A DNA stretch of 64,000 nucleotides from Methylobacterium cerastii (GTDB lineage Bacteria > Pseudomonadota > Alphaproteobacteria > Rhizobiales > Beijerinckiaceae), in assembly GCF_022179125.1 (NCBI RefSeq), contig NZ_BPQG01000006.1:186001-250000 (forward strand), written 5' to 3'. The notes under the pieces were generated by a model. The model was not told where the DNA came from. It searched no databases and saw nothing but the letters and a program-made list of their open reading frames with translations. The translations under genes were made by a program, and so were the position numbers. Below, piece by piece: positions 35,191 to 44,348 of this stretch (position 1 is the stretch's first letter; every line of letters starts with the position of its first letter).

Positions 35191-36225
35191 CTAGCCGGCC
35201 AGCGCTTCCGCGACCGCACCCTGGTCGAAACCCTTGAGGCCGATCACCACCAGGGTGCCGTCGCGCGGCTCGCTCGCGGTCCAGGGCCGGTCGAAATGAT
35301 GGGTGATGCGGCGGCCGACGCCCTGCACCACGAGGCGCATCGGCTTGCCCTCGACGGCGCAGAAGCCCTTGATCCGCAGGACGCCCTTGGTCTCCGCCGC
35401 CTTCTCGACGCGGGCGGCGAGGTCGGCGGCGGTGATCGCGGTGCGGACCGGGAGCGCCACGGTCTCGAAGTCGTCGTGGTCGTGGTCCTCGCCCTCGCCG
35501 TGATGCGACGGGCGCGCGTCGAGGTCGTCCTCGGCGGCGGCCTGGAGGCCGAGCAGCACGCGCGGGTCGATCCGCCCGTGGGCGGTCTCGACCACCTTCA
35601 CCGCGCGGGGAAGCTGGCGCTCCACCTCGACCCGGACTGCGGCGAGGCCGGCGGCGTCCATCATGTCGGCCTTGTTGAGCACGACGAGGTCGGCGCAAAG
35701 GAGCTGGTCCTCGAACACCTCTTCCAGCGGGTTGTCGTGGTCCACGGCCGTGTCGGCGGCGCGCTGGTTCGCCAGCGCCTCGGGGTCCTCGGCGAAGGCG
35801 CCGGACGCCACCGCCGGCCCGTCCACCACCGCGACGACGCCGTCCACGGTCACCCGCGAGCGGATCGCCGGCCACTGGAAGGCCTGGACCAGGGGCTTCG
35901 GCAGGGCGAGGCCGGAGGTCTCGATCAGGATGTGCTCGGGCGGGTTCGGGCGGTCGAGGAGCGCCGTCATCGCCGGCACGAAGTCGTCCGCGACGGTGCA
36001 GCAGATGCAGCCGTTGGGCAGCTCGACGATCGAATCCTCGGTGCAGCCCTCGATGCCGCAGGCGGCCAGGAACGACTTGTCGAAGCCGACGTCGCCGAAC
36101 TCGTTGACCAGGATCGCGAGCCGGCGCCCGCCGGCGTTCTCGACCACGTGGCGCACCAGCGTCGTCTTTCCGGCACCGAGGAAGCCGGTGACGATGGTGC
36201 AGGGGATCTTCGCAACGATGGTCAT
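35191..36225 (-). CDS. cobW: CobW GTPase, metallochaperone (COG0523)
   Basis: 344 residues. P-loop GFLGAGKT at 14-21, the metal-binding GCICC at 72-76, and the guanine-specificity NKAD are all present. A short His/Asp segment (HHGEGEDHDHDD) precedes the C-terminal CobW domain. CobW is thought to deliver cobalt to the CobNST chelatase in a GTP-dependent way. Operon position between DUF1636 and cobN supports cobalt rather than zinc or nickel. Confidence 0.94.
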   Translation of the reverse strand: MTIVAKIPCTIVTGFLGAGKTTLVRHVVENAGGRRLAILVNEFGDVGFDKSFLAACGIEGCTEDSIVELPNGCICCTVADDFVPAMTALLDRPNPPEHILIETSGLALPKPLVQAFQWPAIRSRVTVDGVVAVVDGPAVASGAFAEDPEALANQRAADTAVDHDNPLEEVFEDQLLCADLVVLNKADMMDAAGLAAVRVEVERQLPRAVKVVETAHGRIDPRVLLGLQAAAEDDLDARPSHHGEGEDHDHDDFETVALPVRTAITAADLAARVEKAAETKGVLRIKGFCAVEGKPMRLVVQGVGRRITHHFDRPWTASEPRDGTLVVIGLKGFDQGAVAEALAG

Positions 36226-36243
36226 GGGGATCTCGCCGATGGC

Positions 36244-36612
36244 TCAGGCCGCGCGCGGCGGAAACGGGGGGATGCGGGCGACGACGCCCTTGCGGAACTC
36301 TTGCGGGCGCTGCTTCCACGGCACGATCCCGTCGGGCGTGCCGGCGTAGAGCCCGACGCCGTCGAGGATGATGCGTGCCGACGCCGCGGGGTCGAGGTCG
36401 CCGTAGACGTAGGTCCAGCGATCCTCCGCCGCCACCGCGACGGTGCAGGGCCGCTTGCAGACGGAGAGGCACTCGACCGCCTCGATCGTCACTCCGTCGG
36501 GCGCCGGCAGCGCGCGCAGCGCGTCGAGCAGGCGGGCGCCGGCACGCGGGCCGTCCGGTGCGTCGCCTTCCATGCGGCAGGTGGTGCAGACGTAGAGGAC
36601 CGTGTCAGCCAC
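36244..36612 (-). CDS. DUF1636 thioredoxin-like [2Fe-2S]-type metal-binding protein
   Basis: 122 residues. Cysteines in VCTTCRMEG and ECLSVCKRPC follow the spacing of small (2Fe-2S) ferredoxin-like DUF1636 proteins, which recur in cobalamin loci. A role as cobalt-handling or redox partner is often suggested but unproven. It overlaps cbtA by 8 bases and precedes cobW by 18. Confidence 0.85.
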   Translation of the reverse strand: MADTVLYVCTTCRMEGDAPDGPRAGARLLDALRALPAPDGVTIEAVECLSVCKRPCTVAVAAEDRWTYVYGDLDPAASARIILDGVGLYAGTPDGIVPWKQRPQEFRKGVVARIPPFPPRAA

Positions 36613-37354
36613 GGGCGCCTGCCGCGGTCTTCGGCCCGAAGGTCTGCCACGCGCGGCCGAACGCCAGCCCGATCACCGCCCAGAACACGAAGGCGATGGC
36701 GAGCGAGCGCGCGGCGAACTGCGCGGCGAGGCCGGCGGGAAGCTCGGAGGGCGTCGCCGCCACCTCCGGCGCGCCGGCCAGATGCGGCGCGACGATGAGC
36801 ACAAGTCCGCCGAGGATCGTGATCGGCACCCGGCGGATCGCGATGAGGTAGATCCCCATCGCGGTGGCGGCGGCGGTCATCAGCCACCAGACCTGGCGCG
36901 CGACCAGAGGAGCCGCCTCGCTACCGGGCAGCTCCGGCGGCAGGCCCAGCGCCGGCGCGAGCGCCACGGCGAGGAAGCCGGCCACCGCGAAGGCGAGGCC
37001 GCGTTCGGGCGACGGCTCGCGGCCGGTCGCCAGCATCACCGCGCCGAGCAGCAGCGCGTAGCCGATCCCGCCGACGAGGGTCGCGAGCCCGGTGAACAGC
37101 ATGCGCGGCAGGCCCGCGCCCGGCTGCCACTCGGGCGCGGCCTTGGAATCGTGGTCGTGCCCGGCATGCGCCAGCACGATCGGCAGGCGATCGGGCATCG
37201 GGGCGACGGCGGCTGCGGAGCCGGGGGTGGCCTGGGTCTCGTAGCGCTCGGCCGCGATGATCAGCGGCGAGGTGAGCGCGAGTTCGAGGCCCGTCACCAG
37301 GACGGCCGCGAGGAAGCCGGCGGCGAGCGCCGCCGACAGGAGCCGGATGAGCAT
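36605..37354 (-). CDS. cbtA: CbtA cobalt transporter subunit
   Basis: 249 residues. About five to six hydrophobic segments; the first is at residues 4-25. A His-rich loop (LAHAGHDHDSK) faces one side of the membrane and PRMLFTGLATLVGGIGYALL is typical of the family. CbtA works with small CbtB as a predicted, B12-riboswitch-controlled cobalt uptake system, known mostly from comparative genomics. The gene begins 22 bases after cbtB. Confidence 0.92.
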   Translation of the reverse strand: MLIRLLSAALAAGFLAAVLVTGLELALTSPLIIAAERYETQATPGSAAAVAPMPDRLPIVLAHAGHDHDSKAAPEWQPGAGLPRMLFTGLATLVGGIGYALLLGAVMLATGREPSPERGLAFAVAGFLAVALAPALGLPPELPGSEAAPLVARQVWWLMTAAATAMGIYLIAIRRVPITILGGLVLIVAPHLAGAPEVAATPSELPAGLAAQFAARSLAIAFVFWAVIGLAFGRAWQTFGPKTAAGARG

Positions 37355-37376
37355 GGGAGCGCCTGGGTTCAGGCGG

Positions 37377-37553
37377 TCAATGGCAGGGGAAGTTCTGCGT
37401 GTGCCGGAAGTCGTGCGCCGCGTTGTGCAGCGCCGAGGCGGGCGAGAAGCCGGCGAGGAACACGAGCCCGAGGCCGAGCATGGCGGCGACGGCGATGGCG
37501 ACGAAGCCTTCGTTCGCGCGGGTGCCGGTTTGGGTGAGGGTCTGGGTGGTCAT
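37377..37553 (-). CDS. cbtB: CbtB cobalt transporter subunit
   Basis: 58 residues from the ATG at 37553. A single membrane segment at about 17-37 is followed by a metal-binding tail containing HNAAHDFRH and ending FPCH, the hallmark of CbtB. It is the first gene after the cobalamin riboswitch, which therefore controls cobalt uptake and probably the following cob genes. Confidence 0.93.
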   Translation of the reverse strand: MTTQTLTQTGTRANEGFVAIAVAAMLGLGLVFLAGFSPASALHNAAHDFRHTQNFPCH

Positions 37554-37607
37554 GTCGACAACATCTCCGGCCGCCCCGCCGGCGGCGTTCGAGAAAGCGC
37601 GGGGGAC

Positions 37608-37775
37608 GGCAGGTCTCCTGGCTCGCGGATCGCCGCGCCTGCCGCCTTCCCGAAACATCGGTGGCCGAGGGCAGGAGTTAACCGCTCACAGTTGCGGGGG
37701 CAGCCGCGGAATCGGGTTTCCCCTCACCGCATTCCCTTTTCACCCCGTCTCCGGGGCACCGTCTCCACCAGCCAT
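37608..37775 (-). promoter_or_regulatory. Cobalamin (AdoCbl) riboswitch
   Basis: Read on the minus strand, the sequence contains in order a GGGAATGCGGTGAGG segment, CCGCGGCTGCCCCCGCAACTGT (the B12-box GCAACTGT is at 37688-37695), then GCCACCGATG and GGGAAGGCGGCAGG, ending with AGCCAGGAGACCTGCC. These are the conserved elements of cobalamin riboswitches. It lies 55 bases before cbtB. Cobalamin binding is expected to lower expression of cbtBA and downstream genes. Confidence 0.93.
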
Positions 37776-37845
37776 AGCCTGTCCGGCGCACCCGCACAAC
37801 GGAGGCTTTGACGGGCACGCCACGGTTGGGGCATGGGTCTTCGCC

Positions 37846-38373
37846 ATGCAGCAGGCCGCGCCTCGGACGACCCTCGTGCTCGGCGGTGCGCGCTCGGGCA
37901 AGAGCGCCTACGCCGAGAGGCTGATCGAGGCGGAGCCCGGCCCCTGGTTCTACCTCGCAACGGCGCAGGCCTGGGACGACGAGATGCGCGCGCGGATCGC
38001 CCTCCACCGGTCCCGCCGGTCCGGCGACTGGATCACGCGGGACGTGCCGACGGCGCTGGCCGCGGCGATCGCCGACGCGCCGGGACCGGTGCTGGTCGAC
38101 TGCCTCACGCTGTGGCTCACGAACCTGATCCTCGCCGACGCCGACCTCGACGCCGAGACGCAGGCCCTGGTCATCGCCTGCCGGGCGGCGCGGGGCCCCC
38201 TCGTTCTGGTCTCGAACGAGGTCGGCCTCGGGATCGTCCCGGACAACGCGCTCGCCCGCCGCTTCCGCGATGCGGCCGGGCGCCTCCACCAGGCCCTCGC
38301 GGCCGAATGCGACCGCGTCGTGCTGACGGTCGCCGGGTTGCCGCTGACCGTGAAACCGCAGGGAACGTCATGA
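37846..38373 (+). CDS. cobP: Adenosylcobinamide kinase / adenosylcobinamide-phosphate guanylyltransferase
   Basis: 175 residues from the ATG at 37846 (CobU in enteric nomenclature). P-loop GGARSGKS near residue 15, then FYLATAQAWDDEM with its conserved acidic residues, VDCLTLWLTNL and VSNEVGLGIVP. The enzyme phosphorylates adenosylcobinamide and adds GMP. It is divergent from the riboswitch-led cbtB operon, with promoters for both in about 70 bases, and overlaps cobO by 4 bases. Confidence 0.95.
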   Translation: MQQAAPRTTLVLGGARSGKSAYAERLIEAEPGPWFYLATAQAWDDEMRARIALHRSRRSGDWITRDVPTALAAAIADAPGPVLVDCLTLWLTNLILADADLDAETQALVIACRAARGPLVLVSNEVGLGIVPDNALARRFRDAAGRLHQALAAECDRVVLTVAGLPLTVKPQGTS

Positions 38374-39002
38374 CCGACGACGCCAAGCCCGACGACGCCA
38401 AGCCTGACGACGCGACGCGCCATCGCGAGAAGATGGAGAAGCGCAAGGCGGTTCAGGACGCCGAGGTGGCGGCCAAGACGATCGAGAAGGGGCTCCTCAT
38501 CGTCAACACCGGCCCCGGCAAGGGCAAGACCACGGCGGCGCTCGGCCTTGCGCTCCGCATGCTCGGACGCGGGCACCGGGTCGGCATCGTGCAGTTCATC
38601 AAGGGCGCCTGGGACACCGGCGAGGCGCATGCGCTCAAGGTCTTCGGCGACCGGGTCGCGTGGCACGCCATGGGCGAGGGCTTCACCTGGGAGACGCAAG
38701 ACAAGGCTCGCGACATCGCCGCCTGCCTCAACGCCTGGAACCAGGCGACCGACCTGATGGCCGACCCCGGCATCCGCCTGCTCATCCTCGACGAGCTCAA
38801 CATCGCGCTGCGCTACGACTACCTCGACCTCGATGCGGTGGTCGCGACGCTCAAGGCCCGCCGCCCGGACCTCCACGTCGTCGTCACCGGCCGCAACGCC
38901 AAGCCCGCGCTGATCGAAGCCGCCGACCTGGTCACCGAGATGGGCAGCGTGAAGCACCACTTCGCAGCGGGCGTGAAGGCGCAGGAGGGCATCGAGTTTT
39001 GA
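38370..39002 (+). CDS. cobO: Cob(I)yrinic acid a,c-diamide adenosyltransferase
   Basis: 210 residues. A charged N-terminal extension with repeated DDAKP precedes the P-loop [10 protein letters not shown] at 46-55. [24 protein letters not shown] and VVTGRNAKP are conserved in CobA/CobO-type corrinoid adenosyltransferases. It adds the 5'-deoxyadenosyl ligand to Co(I). Cotranscribed with cobP. Confidence 0.95.
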   Translation: MTDDAKPDDAKPDDATRHREKMEKRKAVQDAEVAAKTIEKGLLIVNTGPGKGKTTAALGLALRMLGRGHRVGIVQFIKGAWDTGEAHALKVFGDRVAWHAMGEGFTWETQDKARDIAACLNAWNQATDLMADPGIRLLILDELNIALRYDYLDLDAVVATLKARRPDLHVVVTGRNAKPALIEAADLVTEMGSVKHHFAAGVKAQEGIEF

Positions 39003-39414
39003 TCGGTCGTCGGCGCGGCGTGGTGCGCCTTCCAGGCCAGCCAGTCCTCGATGCGCAAATTTTCGACGCGGTCGAACTCGCGGCCGTTGTCCGCGAATGC
39101 GGGCAATGTGCGAGCGCCGCGCAAGCATCGGCCTACAAATCCACTGGGTCCGGCTCTGCCCGATCGACAGGCTCGATATCGCCTTCGCGATCGAGCGATG
39201 GAAGCCCGTCGAGCGGGGCGATCAGGGTCGGGTGCACGATCGTATCAATGGCGAAATGGTCGCCGTCGCTTTGCATGACGGCGTGGTTCCGATTTTCAGG
39301 AAGCACTCTGATCGTTCGCTTCATTGCATCCGATCGCTCCGCTTTCTGGCGAGCTTATGCCGCGCGGAAGGAGGAAGGACATCTTTCTTCCTTCGCCATG
39401 CCTTCGGTGACGGC
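39003..39414. other. Intergenic region with minus-strand coding-like frames
   Basis: About 410 bases between cobO and cobQ, lower in GC than its surroundings. Apart from the small minus-strand frame listed separately, a second minus frame (39124 down to about 39000, protein-like text [23 protein letters not shown] start) runs into antisense cobO. It may be a small gene pair or remnant. No cob-related feature was seen. Confidence 0.4.
39133..39324 (-). CDS. Small hypothetical protein (uncertain)
   Basis: 63 residues from an ATG at 39324, antisense to the cob genes. Composition is protein-like and acidic toward the C-terminus ([18 protein letters not shown]). By my count about two thirds of its codons end in G or C, less than the neighbours, which could mean recent acquisition or a non-gene. 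I do not recognise a family. Confidence 0.35.
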   Translation of the reverse strand: MKRTIRVLPENRNHAVMQSDGDHFAIDTIVHPTLIAPLDGLPSLDREGDIEPVDRAEPDPVDL

Positions 39415-40866
39415 ATGACCCGCGCCCTGATGATCCAGGGCACCGGCTCCGACGTCGGCAAGTCGCTGATCGTCGCCGGGCTCGCGCGGGCCTTCACCCG
39501 GCGCGGGCTGCGCGTGCGCCCGTTCAAGCCGCAGAACATGTCGAACAACGCCGCCGTCACCGCCGACGGCGGCGAGATCGGGCGGGCGCAGGCGCTGCAG
39601 GCGCGGGCGGCCGGCGTCGCGCCGTCGATCCACATGAACCCGGTGCTGCTCAAGCCGCAGAGCGAGGTCGGCTCGCAGGTTGTGGTGCAGGGCCGCATGG
39701 TCGCGACCGTGAAGGCACGCGACTACCAGGCCTGGAAGCCGAGGTTGCTGGAAGCGGTGCTCGACAGCTTCTCGCGGCTGAAGGCCGAGGCCGACCTCAT
39801 CCTCGTCGAGGGTGCTGGCTCGGCCTCCGAGGTGAACCTGCGCGCCGGCGACATCGCCAACATGGGCTTCGCCCGCGCCACCGACACGCCCGTGGTGCTG
39901 CTCGGGGACATCGACCGCGGCGGGGTCATCGCCAGCCTCGTCGGCACCAAGGCGGTGATCGACCCGGACGACGCCGCGATGATCGTCGGCTTCCTGGTCA
40001 ACCGCTTCCGGGGCGACCCGACCCTGTTTTCCGACGGGATGGACCTGATCGCGCGCCACACCGGCTGGGCGAGCCTCGGCCTGATCCCGCATTTTCCGCA
40101 GGCCGCGCGCCTGCCGGCCGAGGACGTGCTCGGGCTCGTTGGGTCGGCCGGCCCGGCCGCGACCCGCATCGCCGTGCCGGTCCTGCCCCGGATCGCCAAC
40201 TTCGACGACCTCGATCCGCTTCGCGCCGAGCCGGCGGTGGAGGTGGTGCTGGTGCGTTCCGGCGAGCCGATCCCGGGCGACGCGGCCCTGGTGCTGCTGC
40301 CGGGATCCAAGACCACGATCGACGACCTCGATTTCTTCCGCGCGGAGGGATGGGACGGGGATCTGCGGGCGCATCTACGCCGCGGCGGGCGGGTCCTGGG
40401 GCTGTGCGGCGGCTACCAGATGCTCGGGCGGACGCTGTCCGACCCAGACGGCATCGAGGGCGCGCCGCGCACCGTTCCGGGGCTCGGGCTGCTCGAGGTC
40501 GACACGGTGATGACGCCCCTGAAGCGCCTCGAGGCGGTTTCCGGCACGAGCCTGCCCGACGGCATCCCGTTCTCCGGCTACGAGATGCATGTCGGCGACA
40601 CGACCGGCGCCGATTCGAGCCGGCCGCTGCTGCGCCTGGCCGACGGACGCGCCGACGGGGCGGTGTCGGCCGACGGGCTGGTCTGCGGCACCTACGTTCA
40701 CGGGCTGTTTTCCGACGACCGGCAGCGGGCCGCCTGGCTCGCCCGCCTCGGCGCGCGATCCGACGGCGCCTCCTACGAGGCCGGCATCGAGCGGGTGCTC
40801 GACGCGCTCGCCCTGCACCTCGAACGCCACGTCGACTGCGACCGGCTGCTGGCGCTGGCCCGGTAG
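39415..40866 (+). CDS. cobQ: Cobyric acid synthase
   Basis: 483 residues from the ATG at 39415; the longer upstream frame is not conserved. [20 protein letters not shown] is the ATP site and [19 protein letters not shown] is a strong CobQ signature. The C-terminal amidotransferase domain has [10 protein letters not shown] (catalytic Cys) and TYVHGLF (His). It amidates side chains b, d, e and g of adenosylcobyrinate a,c-diamide using glutamine and ATP. Confidence 0.96.
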   Translation: MTRALMIQGTGSDVGKSLIVAGLARAFTRRGLRVRPFKPQNMSNNAAVTADGGEIGRAQALQARAAGVAPSIHMNPVLLKPQSEVGSQVVVQGRMVATVKARDYQAWKPRLLEAVLDSFSRLKAEADLILVEGAGSASEVNLRAGDIANMGFARATDTPVVLLGDIDRGGVIASLVGTKAVIDPDDAAMIVGFLVNRFRGDPTLFSDGMDLIARHTGWASLGLIPHFPQAARLPAEDVLGLVGSAGPAATRIAVPVLPRIANFDDLDPLRAEPAVEVVLVRSGEPIPGDAALVLLPGSKTTIDDLDFFRAEGWDGDLRAHLRRGGRVLGLCGGYQMLGRTLSDPDGIEGAPRTVPGLGLLEVDTVMTPLKRLEAVSGTSLPDGIPFSGYEMHVGDTTGADSSRPLLRLADGRADGAVSADGLVCGTYVHGLFSDDRQRAAWLARLGARSDGASYEAGIERVLDALALHLERHVDCDRLLALAR

Positions 40867-41027
40867 GGACTCGCGCGCGTGACAGGCGAGCGGGTCCTGT
40901 TCCCGTCGCGGGTGATACGCGCTCCGAACCGCGCCACCGCCCGATAGGCAGGCGCCGCGTCCCGGCCTAGGCTCCGCCGAAAGCGCGGTCCTTCGCGAAG
41001 GGACCGCCGGACGCCGAGGAACGCCCT

Positions 41028-42407
41028 ATGACGCCCATTGACACCGCGGCCGACGACGCGCTCGCCCGGCGCACGATCGCGACGGTGACGTGGCGGCTGA
41101 TGCCGCTGCTCGGGGTGATGTACCTGGTCGCCTACATCGACCGGCAGAACATCTCCTACGCCAAGCTGCAGATGGTCGGGGATCTGGGATTGAGCGAGAG
41201 CGTCTACGGGCTCGGCGCGTCGCTGTTCTTCCTCGGCTACTTCCTATGCGAGGTGCCCGCCAACGTCATCCTGGAGCGGGTCGGCGCGCGGCTGTGGTTC
41301 GCCCGGATCATGGCGACCTGGGGCCTGATCACGGTGCTGCTCGGCTTCACCCAGAACACGGTGATGTTCTACGTGCTGCGCTTTCTGCTGGGCGTCGCCG
41401 AGGCCGGCTTCTTCCCCGGCGTGCTGTTCGTGCTGACCCTGTGGTTCCCGCAGAAGCACCGCGCCGCGATGATCGGCTGGTTCATGATCGCGAGCGCGGT
41501 GGCCAACGCCGTCGGCGCGGCGGTCGGCGGGGCGCTGCTCGACCTCGACGGCGCGCTCGGGCTCAAGGGCTGGCAGTGGGTCTTCGTCAGCACCGGCGTG
41601 CCGGCGCTGTTCCTTGCGGTGATCGTCCTGCTCGTCCTGCCGGAGGGACCGGAGAAGGCGCCCTGGCTCGATCGCGCCGGCCGCGACTGGCTCAGCCGGA
41701 CGCTGGAACAGGAGCGCGAGGCCGGCGGCAAGGTCGAGCACGGCAACCCGTTCGCGGCGCTCCTCGACCGGCGGGTGTGGATGCTCGCCAGCGTCTACGT
41801 CGCGTTCCCGCTTGGCGCCTACGGCCTGAGCTACTGGCTGCCGACGGTGGTGCGGAGCTTCGGCGTCACCAACACCGTCAACGGCTTCATCAACATCATC
41901 CCGTGGGTGGTCACCGGGTTCGCCCTGTGGTGGGTGCCGCGGCATTCCTCGCGGACGGGCGAGCAGACCTGGCACGTGGTCGGGCCGGGGCTCGTCGCGG
42001 CCGCGGCGCTGGCGCTGAGCGTGGTTGTGCCGGGGTCGGGCCTGAAGTTCGCCTGCCTGTGCGTGGCCGCCGCCGGCATCTTCTCGGCGCAGCCGGTGTT
42101 CTGGTCGCTGCCGCCGACCTTCCTGAAGGGCGCCTCGGCCGCGGCCGGCATCGCGGCGATCAACTCGGTAGGCAACCTCGGCGGCTTCATCGCACAGAAC
42201 GCGGTGCCGATGATCCGAGACCGCAGCGGCAGCGACCTCGTGCCGATGATCTTCCTCTCGGCCTGCCTCGTGGTCGGCTCGTGCCTCGTCTTCGTGGTGC
42301 TCGGCGCCCTGCAGCGCGACGCCGGCCGCCGCGCCGCGGTTCAGAGCGTAACGAGCAAGGCGCCGACGGTCGCGAGCCCCCACAGCAGTGCGCAGGCGGT
42401 GCGGTAG
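41028..42407 (+). CDS. MFS transporter, anion:cation symporter (ACS) family-like
   Basis: 459 residues with about 12 membrane helices. LLGVMYLVAYIDRQNISYAK in helix 1 and the loop VPANVILERVGARLWFARI fit the ACS family, which takes up organic acids such as tartrate, phthalate or 4-hydroxyphenylacetate. The substrate is unknown. It lies inside the cob cluster between cobQ and cobD but nothing in the sequence links it to corrinoids. Its 3' end overlaps cobD convergently by 67 bases. Confidence 0.87.
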   Translation: MTPIDTAADDALARRTIATVTWRLMPLLGVMYLVAYIDRQNISYAKLQMVGDLGLSESVYGLGASLFFLGYFLCEVPANVILERVGARLWFARIMATWGLITVLLGFTQNTVMFYVLRFLLGVAEAGFFPGVLFVLTLWFPQKHRAAMIGWFMIASAVANAVGAAVGGALLDLDGALGLKGWQWVFVSTGVPALFLAVIVLLVLPEGPEKAPWLDRAGRDWLSRTLEQEREAGGKVEHGNPFAALLDRRVWMLASVYVAFPLGAYGLSYWLPTVVRSFGVTNTVNGFINIIPWVVTGFALWWVPRHSSRTGEQTWHVVGPGLVAAAALALSVVVPGSGLKFACLCVAAAGIFSAQPVFWSLPPTFLKGASAAAGIAAINSVGNLGGFIAQNAVPMIRDRSGSDLVPMIFLSACLVVGSCLVFVVLGALQRDAGRRAAVQSVTSKAPTVASPHSSAQAVR

Positions 42408-43330
42408 AGGCGCAGCGCCCGCGCGATGTCCTCGGCGGTGGCCGCCGCGCGGCCGTCGCCCATCCAGGCATCCTCGACCGCGACGCCGGCGTAGACCCGC
42501 GGGCCGGCGAGCCGCAGGCCGAGCGCGCCCGCCATCGCCGCCTCCGGCCAGCCGGCGTTCGGCGACCGGTGGCGGCGTGCGTCGCGGCGGATCGCGCGCC
42601 AGGCGCCGGCCGGCGAGGCGCCGCGATGGAGCCCGGCGGCGGTGACGATCAGCACGGCGGTGAGCCGCGAGGCCGGCAGATTCACGAGGTCGTCGAGGCG
42701 GGCCGAGGCCCAGCCGAACGCTTCGTGACGCGGGGTGCGATGGCCGACCATGCTGTCGGCGGTGTTGATCGCCTTGTAGAGCGCACCGCCCGGCAGGCCG
42801 CCGAGCCCGATCCAGAACGCCGGCGCGACGATGCCGTCGGAAAAGTTCTCCGACAGGCTCTCGATCGCGGCGCGACAGATCGCGGCCTCGTCCAGAGTCT
42901 CCGGATCGCGCCCGACGATCATCGCGACCGCACGGCGACCGCCGACGAGGCCCTCGGCCCGCAGGCCCTCCGCCACGCGGGCGACGTGCTCGTCGAGGCT
43001 GCGCTGCGCCGGCAGGCTGGCACTGGCGAAGGCGAGCAGCGCGATCGCGGGAAGCGTGCCGGCCAGTCCCGCCAGCGCCGTGAGGCCGAGCGCGACGGCG
43101 CCGACGACGGCGACGAGGATCAGGAGGGCGAGCACCCCGCCGAGCCGCCGCGCCCGGGCAGCCCCTCGGTTCAGCCCGCGGTCGAGCGCGGCGATCAGCC
43201 GGCCGATCCAGGTGACAGGGTGGCCGAGCGCCCTGTAGAGCGCGTCCGGATAACCGAAGGCCGCCTCGATCGCGAGGGCGAGGGCGAGGATGGCGAGCGT
43301 GTCGGGCGGATGAGCGAGCGCGGAGGACAT
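42341..43330 (-). CDS. cobD: Adenosylcobinamide-phosphate synthase (CobD/CbiB)
   Basis: 329 residues from the ATG at 43330. Membrane protein: GYPDALYRALGHPVTWIGRLI near the N-terminus, then ESLSENFSDGIVAPAFWIG, AINTADSMVGH and SPNAGWPEAAMAGALG, all CbiB/CobD signatures. It joins aminopropanol phosphate (or aminopropanol) to adenosylcobyric acid. It starts close to divergent cobC and overlaps the MFS gene at its end. Confidence 0.95.
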   Translation of the reverse strand: MSSALAHPPDTLAILALALAIEAAFGYPDALYRALGHPVTWIGRLIAALDRGLNRGAARARRLGGVLALLILVAVVGAVALGLTALAGLAGTLPAIALLAFASASLPAQRSLDEHVARVAEGLRAEGLVGGRRAVAMIVGRDPETLDEAAICRAAIESLSENFSDGIVAPAFWIGLGGLPGGALYKAINTADSMVGHRTPRHEAFGWASARLDDLVNLPASRLTAVLIVTAAGLHRGASPAGAWRAIRRDARRHRSPNAGWPEAAMAGALGLRLAGPRVYAGVAVEDAWMGDGRAAATAEDIARALRLYRTACALLWGLATVGALLVTL

Positions 43331-44338
43331 GGCGTCTGGGATTTCGGTGTGCCCGAGGGGGAGCCGATCGCCCATGGCGGCGACCTCGACGCGGCGCGCC
43401 GGATGTTCCCGCAGGCGCCGGAGCCGTGGCTCGACCTCTCGACCGGGATCAATCCGGTCCCCTATCCCTGCCCGCCGCTCGACGCCACCCTGTTCCACCG
43501 GCTGCCCTCGGTGGCCGACCACGCGGCCCTGCGCGCGGCGGCGGCGCGGGCCTACGGCGCGGCGGCTTCCTGCATCGTGCCGGCGCCGGGCACGCAGATC
43601 CTGATCGAGACGATCCCGCGCCTCGTCGCGCCGAGCGCGGCCGCCGTCGTCGGGCCGACCTATGCCGAGCACGCGGCGGCCTGGGCGCGGGCCGGGCATG
43701 CGGTCTCGGCGGTGCGCGACCTCGGCGAGGCCGGGGACGCGCAGGTCGTCGTCGTGGTCAACCCGAACAATCCCGACGGCCGGACCTGGCCGGCGTCGAC
43801 CCTGCTGGCGGCGGCCGACGACCTGTCCGCCCGCGGCGGGATGCTCCTCGTCGACGAAGCCTTCGCCGACTTCGAGTCCGTCGTGAGCCTGTGTCCCTAT
43901 CTCCGCCCGGGACTCGTGGTGCTGCGCTCCTTCGGCAAGACCTACGGGCTCGCGGGCCTGCGGCTGGGCTTCGCCGTCGCCGAGGCGGGCCACGCGCGCC
44001 GGATCGCCGCCGCGCTCGGGCCGTGGGCCGTCGCCGGGCCGGCGCTGGCGATCGGCCGAGCCGCCCTCGGCGACGCGACGTGGCGCAGCGAGGCCGCAGC
44101 CGCGCGCGCCGCCGACGCGGGACGGCTTGACCGCATGATCGCGCGGGCAGGCGGTACGTCGGTCGGCGGGACCGTCCTGTTTCGCACCGCCGACTTCCCC
44201 GATGCGCCGGGCCTGTTCCGACGGCTCGGCGAGGCCGGCATCCATGTCCGGCGCTTCACGGAGGCGTCGGCGCGCCTGCGCTTCGGGCTTCCCGCGGACA
44301 AGGACGCCTGGTGCCGCCTGTCGCGGATCCTCCGGTGA
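43310..44338 (+). CDS. cobC: L-threonine-O-3-phosphate decarboxylase (CobC)
   Basis: 342 residues from an ATG at 43310, inside the divergent cobD start; a GTG at 43349 would give 329 residues and avoid the overlap. Class I/II aminotransferase fold: AHGGDLDAARRMFP, LDLSTGINPVPYP, VNPNNPDGR, and SFGKTYGLAGLRLGF with the PLP lysine. It makes (R)-1-amino-2-propanol phosphate for the nucleotide loop. It completes the aminopropanol arm with cobD. Confidence 0.93.
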   Translation: MSERGGHGVWDFGVPEGEPIAHGGDLDAARRMFPQAPEPWLDLSTGINPVPYPCPPLDATLFHRLPSVADHAALRAAAARAYGAAASCIVPAPGTQILIETIPRLVAPSAAAVVGPTYAEHAAAWARAGHAVSAVRDLGEAGDAQVVVVVNPNNPDGRTWPASTLLAAADDLSARGGMLLVDEAFADFESVVSLCPYLRPGLVVLRSFGKTYGLAGLRLGFAVAEAGHARRIAAALGPWAVAGPALAIGRAALGDATWRSEAAAARAADAGRLDRMIARAGGTSVGGTVLFRTADFPDAPGLFRRLGEAGIHVRRFTEASARLRFGLPADKDAWCRLSRILR

Positions 44339-44348
44339 GGGCGGATCC

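Noticed and set aside
41090-44338. A 1082-residue plus-strand reading frame
   Set aside because: Only its C-terminal part is real (cobC). The rest is an arginine-rich shadow of the MFS gene and antisense cobD.
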